Made by a program: the position numbers and the translations under genes
Shown: positions 6,869 through 8,445 of the stretch, in pieces
Layout: each line of letters opens with the position of its first letter
Numbering within the stretch: position 1 is the stretch's first letter
The notes under the pieces: generated by a model
What the model saw: only the letters and a program-made list of their open reading frames with translations
What the model was told of the DNA's origin: nothing
Database searches by the model: none
From: Pseudomonadota bacterium
Lineage (GTDB): Bacteria; Myxococcota; Bradymonadia; UBA4248
Assembly (NCBI GenBank): GCA_017629415.1
Contig: JAGBXG010000509.1
Location: 1-8,445, forward strand
Length of the DNA stretch: 8,445 bases
Reading direction: 5' to 3'

Positions 6869-6913
6869 CCATGCGGTGCGTATGGTGCCGTCAGGCATCC
6901 ATAGCACCGCCAT
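6834..6913 (+). repeat. Element B: two tandem bulged-G hairpins, same design as element A
   Basis: B1 pairs CGCCGGG (6834-6840) with CCCGGCG (6862-6868), and inside it ATTGGC (6844-6849) with GCCAAT (6854-6859). B2 pairs GCGGTG (6873-6878) with CACCGC (6905-6910), and inside it ATGG (6882-6885) with CCAT (6899-6902) and TGCC (6886-6889) with GGCA (6894-6897), with T6898 bulged. The junctions are TGT/AG in B1 and CGT/AG in B2, again leaving one bulged G (6842; 6880). The order (ATTGGC-type hairpin first, ATGG-type second) and strand match element A, although here the neighbouring genes run on the other strand. Confidence 0.85.
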
Positions 6914-6935
6914 AAAAGTGATATATTAAATATTT

Positions 6936-8234
6936 TTAGAGTTCATTCATCATACCGAGATAGACAACGGCACCACTGGAACGATGAACAATAGCAAATG
7001 CAAAGGCATGATCGACATTGAAACCTAACATTTCTTTGTCTGAATCGGTCACATCGGGCGTGACGGTCGGTGCGTCAGAGACATTGGTCCCATTTTCATC
7101 GATGGCAATCACGGCCTGATGCAAAATGCTGTCAATAAATACATCGTAGGATGGACTGAGAATATCGAAATTCGCCATACCCTCTTCAAAAGCGTCCTGA
7201 ATACCGATATTTTTCAAGCTATCGATAAGTTCAGACGGTTCCACATCGTAGGAAACTTCAAATTTGGGCAATGAAAGTTCGATAAGTTTGGTATCTGCAG
7301 CTTCAAGCAGAATGGTGCCGAAATCTTCAGCCGTCACATTTTGAAGTACAGTTTGTGCCGTTTCAGCATCATTGGGCAGAACGATAACCATATCAAAAAT
7401 GCCATCCATATAAGGAATAATCACAGCTTGATAACCTTTTTCTGCATTTTCATAGTATTCAAAATCATAGATAAGCTGCATGAATTCAACGATTGTATCT
7501 TTAGAAACGCCATCGAATAATTTCGATACCGTCTTGCTGCTGTCGAATGGATAAGCCCATTTTCCGATGAAATTCGTAGCATTGACGAGCATAAAATTGA
7601 CATCTTTACTCGGGTCGTGCGATGCCACCATCGAAACCAAACCCGTTGTGATATCATATAACCAGTCATTGATTGTTTCCATGATCCAGAAAGTATAATC
7701 GATAAAATTACAAACCTGTACTGGAGCCTTGAACATGTCTTTCATGACATCTTTAAAAGATTCGCGGATTTCGATGTGTTCATCGAGCCATAAATTGCTT
7801 GCCATGACCAACGTACTGTTCTTATTTTGCCCATCAAATCGCAGATTCAACGCCATATCCGCTGAAAGCTTGGCAGCTTTTTCGCGATCTGCATCAAGAG
7901 AAAGCGCGGTGGCAAATTCAGTATAAGTCTTTTCATTGGCACCATAAGCGGCCATTGACAATGCACCGTGAAGGGATGCGGGAGAAATGACAAAATTTTT
8001 GTCGTTTTTCCGCTGATTCAACAACTTCTGCCCCAATTTATTCACTTGATGTGCCCACTGCCGACGGTCTGCTTCCTCGACAACAGGAATTTCATCTGCT
8101 GTAAGCGGTTGCGTTTCTAACGATGTTTCAATGAGAAACTCTTCCTTACTAGGCTGTTCCTGCTCCAAACATCCCCAACAACCCGTTACGCTGAAAGTAC
8201 AAGCAAGAAGGGAGGCGGCGAGTAATTTTTTCAT
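6936..8234 (-). CDS. Serpin (serine protease inhibitor family), secreted lipoprotein
   Basis: The 432-residue protein starts with a lipoprotein signal (MKKLLAASLLACTFSVTGC, lipobox VTGC, Cys19) and a Glu-rich spacer (23-56). A full-length serpin fold follows (57-432). Landmarks are NFVISPASLHGALSMAAYGA (80-99), VNATNFIGKWAYPF (217-230), the strand SLPKFEVSYD (321-330), HQAVIAIDENGT (372-383) before the reactive loop, and NVDHAFAFAIV to VVYLGMM at the end. Serpins trap target proteases when the loop is cut and inserts as a strand. Here the loop (about 380-404) has Val, Asp and Pro at P12, P10 and P8, where inhibitory serpins have small residues, so inhibition is uncertain. Lipidation would place it at the outer membrane or cell surface. 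An ATG at 8249 is also in frame, but its codon overlaps the GAGGAGA ribosome site that serves 8234. It is probably monocistronic, with a sigma-54-like promoter and a terminator at 6868-6827. Confidence 0.93.
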   Translation of the reverse strand: MKKLLAASLLACTFSVTGCWGCLEQEQPSKEEFLIETSLETQPLTADEIPVVEEADRRQWAHQVNKLGQKLLNQRKNDKNFVISPASLHGALSMAAYGANEKTYTEFATALSLDADREKAAKLSADMALNLRFDGQNKNSTLVMASNLWLDEHIEIRESFKDVMKDMFKAPVQVCNFIDYTFWIMETINDWLYDITTGLVSMVASHDPSKDVNFMLVNATNFIGKWAYPFDSSKTVSKLFDGVSKDTIVEFMQLIYDFEYYENAEKGYQAVIIPYMDGIFDMVIVLPNDAETAQTVLQNVTAEDFGTILLEAADTKLIELSLPKFEVSYDVEPSELIDSLKNIGIQDAFEEGMANFDILSPSYDVFIDSILHQAVIAIDENGTNVSDAPTVTPDVTDSDKEMLGFNVDHAFAFAIVHRSSGAVVYLGMMNEL

Positions 8235-8240
8235 AATGAA

Positions 8241-8247
8241 TCTCCTC
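8241..8247 (-). promoter_or_regulatory. Strong ribosome binding site deciding the serpin start
   Basis: GAGGAGA on the minus strand ends six bases before the ATG at 8234. The in-frame ATG at 8249 would overlap this site and add MRRFI ahead of a normal lipoprotein signal, so 8234 is preferred. Confidence 0.85.
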
Positions 8248-8278
8248 ATGATATGGGGTGAATTTGTGTGTTTTCTTA

Positions 8279-8292
8279 ACGCCCCAAGGCGT
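8279..8292 (-). other. Small hairpin in the serpin 5' leader
   Basis: ACGCC and GGCGT pair around TTGG on the minus strand, within the leader expected from the sigma-54-type start. It is only five base pairs and its function is unknown. CCCCA just before the ribosome site could alternatively pair with the TGGGG of this hairpin. Confidence 0.3.
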
Positions 8293-8308
8293 GTCCTGTC
8301 CCCTTTAA

Positions 8309-8326
8309 ATGCACCTATTATGCCAA
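8309..8326 (-). promoter_or_regulatory. Candidate sigma-54 (-24/-12) promoter of the serpin gene
   Basis: The minus strand reads TTGGCATAATAGGTGCAT. It has GG (8324-8323), exactly ten bases, then GC (8312-8311), plus the flanking TTGGCA and TGCAT of the -24/-12 consensus. Transcription would begin near 8299, about 65 bases before the ATG. CATAAT inside it could be a sigma-70 -10 box, but no -35 box lies at the right distance. Confidence 0.62.
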
Positions 8327-8340
8327 ACTTATTAAAGTTT
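8325..8340. promoter_or_regulatory. Short AT-rich inverted repeat at the serpin promoter
   Basis: AAACTT (8325-8330) and AAGTTT (8335-8340) are inverted around ATTA and touch the upstream edge of the -24 element. This could be a regulator site; arms this short and AT-rich also arise by chance. From 8341 to the right edge I see only AT-rich sequence and no gene. Confidence 0.35.
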
Positions 8341-8445
8341 ATTTAATTTCAATTTTTATGCAAAAAAGAAACATAACATACAAATTCGCACCACAATCAA
8401 CTCACTTTACACACTAAAACTCAATTCCAAGCAAATAAAATGCAC

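Larger units (their letters stand above)
6488..6935. other. 448-base intergenic region rich in palindromes
   Basis: No credible gene lies here; the plus-strand frame across 6582-6929 runs through palindromes and resembles no protein. From left to right it holds the lipoprotein gene's upstream region with no convincing promoter, a hairpin at 6588-6620, a short stem CAAAT/ATTTG (6621-6638), the GC-rich composite C (6639-6713), an AT-rich stretch (6721-6826) in which I see nothing definite, and element B (6834-6913), which also terminates the serpin transcript. Confidence 0.75.

Noticed and set aside
6582..6929. A 115-codon plus-strand ORF in the serpin-lipoprotein gap
   Set aside because: It runs across GC-rich palindromes and the serpin terminator and has no ribosome site or protein-like pattern.

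Overview
The window comes from a bacterial chromosome of moderate GC content with ordinary protein-coding genes. A Bat (aerotolerance) locus, an FHA-domain sigma-54 activator and two secreted lipoproteins, one of them a serpin, would fit a Myxococcota or other 'Deltaproteobacteria'-type Gram-negative. No rRNA or other phylogenetic marker is present, so this placement is tentative.

Layout. Positions 1-124 (+) hold the last 40 codons of a Bat-locus VWA/TPR protein. A 150-base gap follows, containing two tandem hairpins (element A). Then comes a long batD-type gene (275-2887, +) whose C-terminal third looks like BatE: TPRs, two membrane segments and an SH3-like domain. It ends at a strong intrinsic terminator (2945-2977). 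Everything after that reads on the minus strand, convergent to the Bat locus. In transcription order from the right: a serpin lipoprotein (8234-6936); a 448-base intergenic region full of palindromes (elements B and C); an unrecognised lipoprotein (6487-5198); an FHA-AAA+-Fis sigma-54 activator (5117-3651) with a good sigma-70-type promoter; and a YceF-type Maf nucleotide pyrophosphatase (3649-3062), separated from the activator gene by one base.

How the genes may work together. The Bat proteins form a membrane/periplasm stress complex. The activator and maf are almost certainly one transcript. The serpin gene has a convincing -24/-12 element (GG-N10-GC, 8309-8326), so it is probably sigma-54 dependent. 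The activator encoded 3 kb away is one candidate regulator, but that link is only inferred.

The most unusual signal is a recurring structure rather than a gene. Five hairpins (two in element A, two in B, one on the minus strand in C) share the core YGTAT...ATAG. In each, one G is bulged between a Y-G pair and a T-A pair, while the outer stems differ in sequence yet remain paired. A and B have the same tandem two-hairpin design, with an ATTGGC-type inner stem first and an ATGG-type second. This looks like a dispersed structured repeat or RNA family that I do not recognise.
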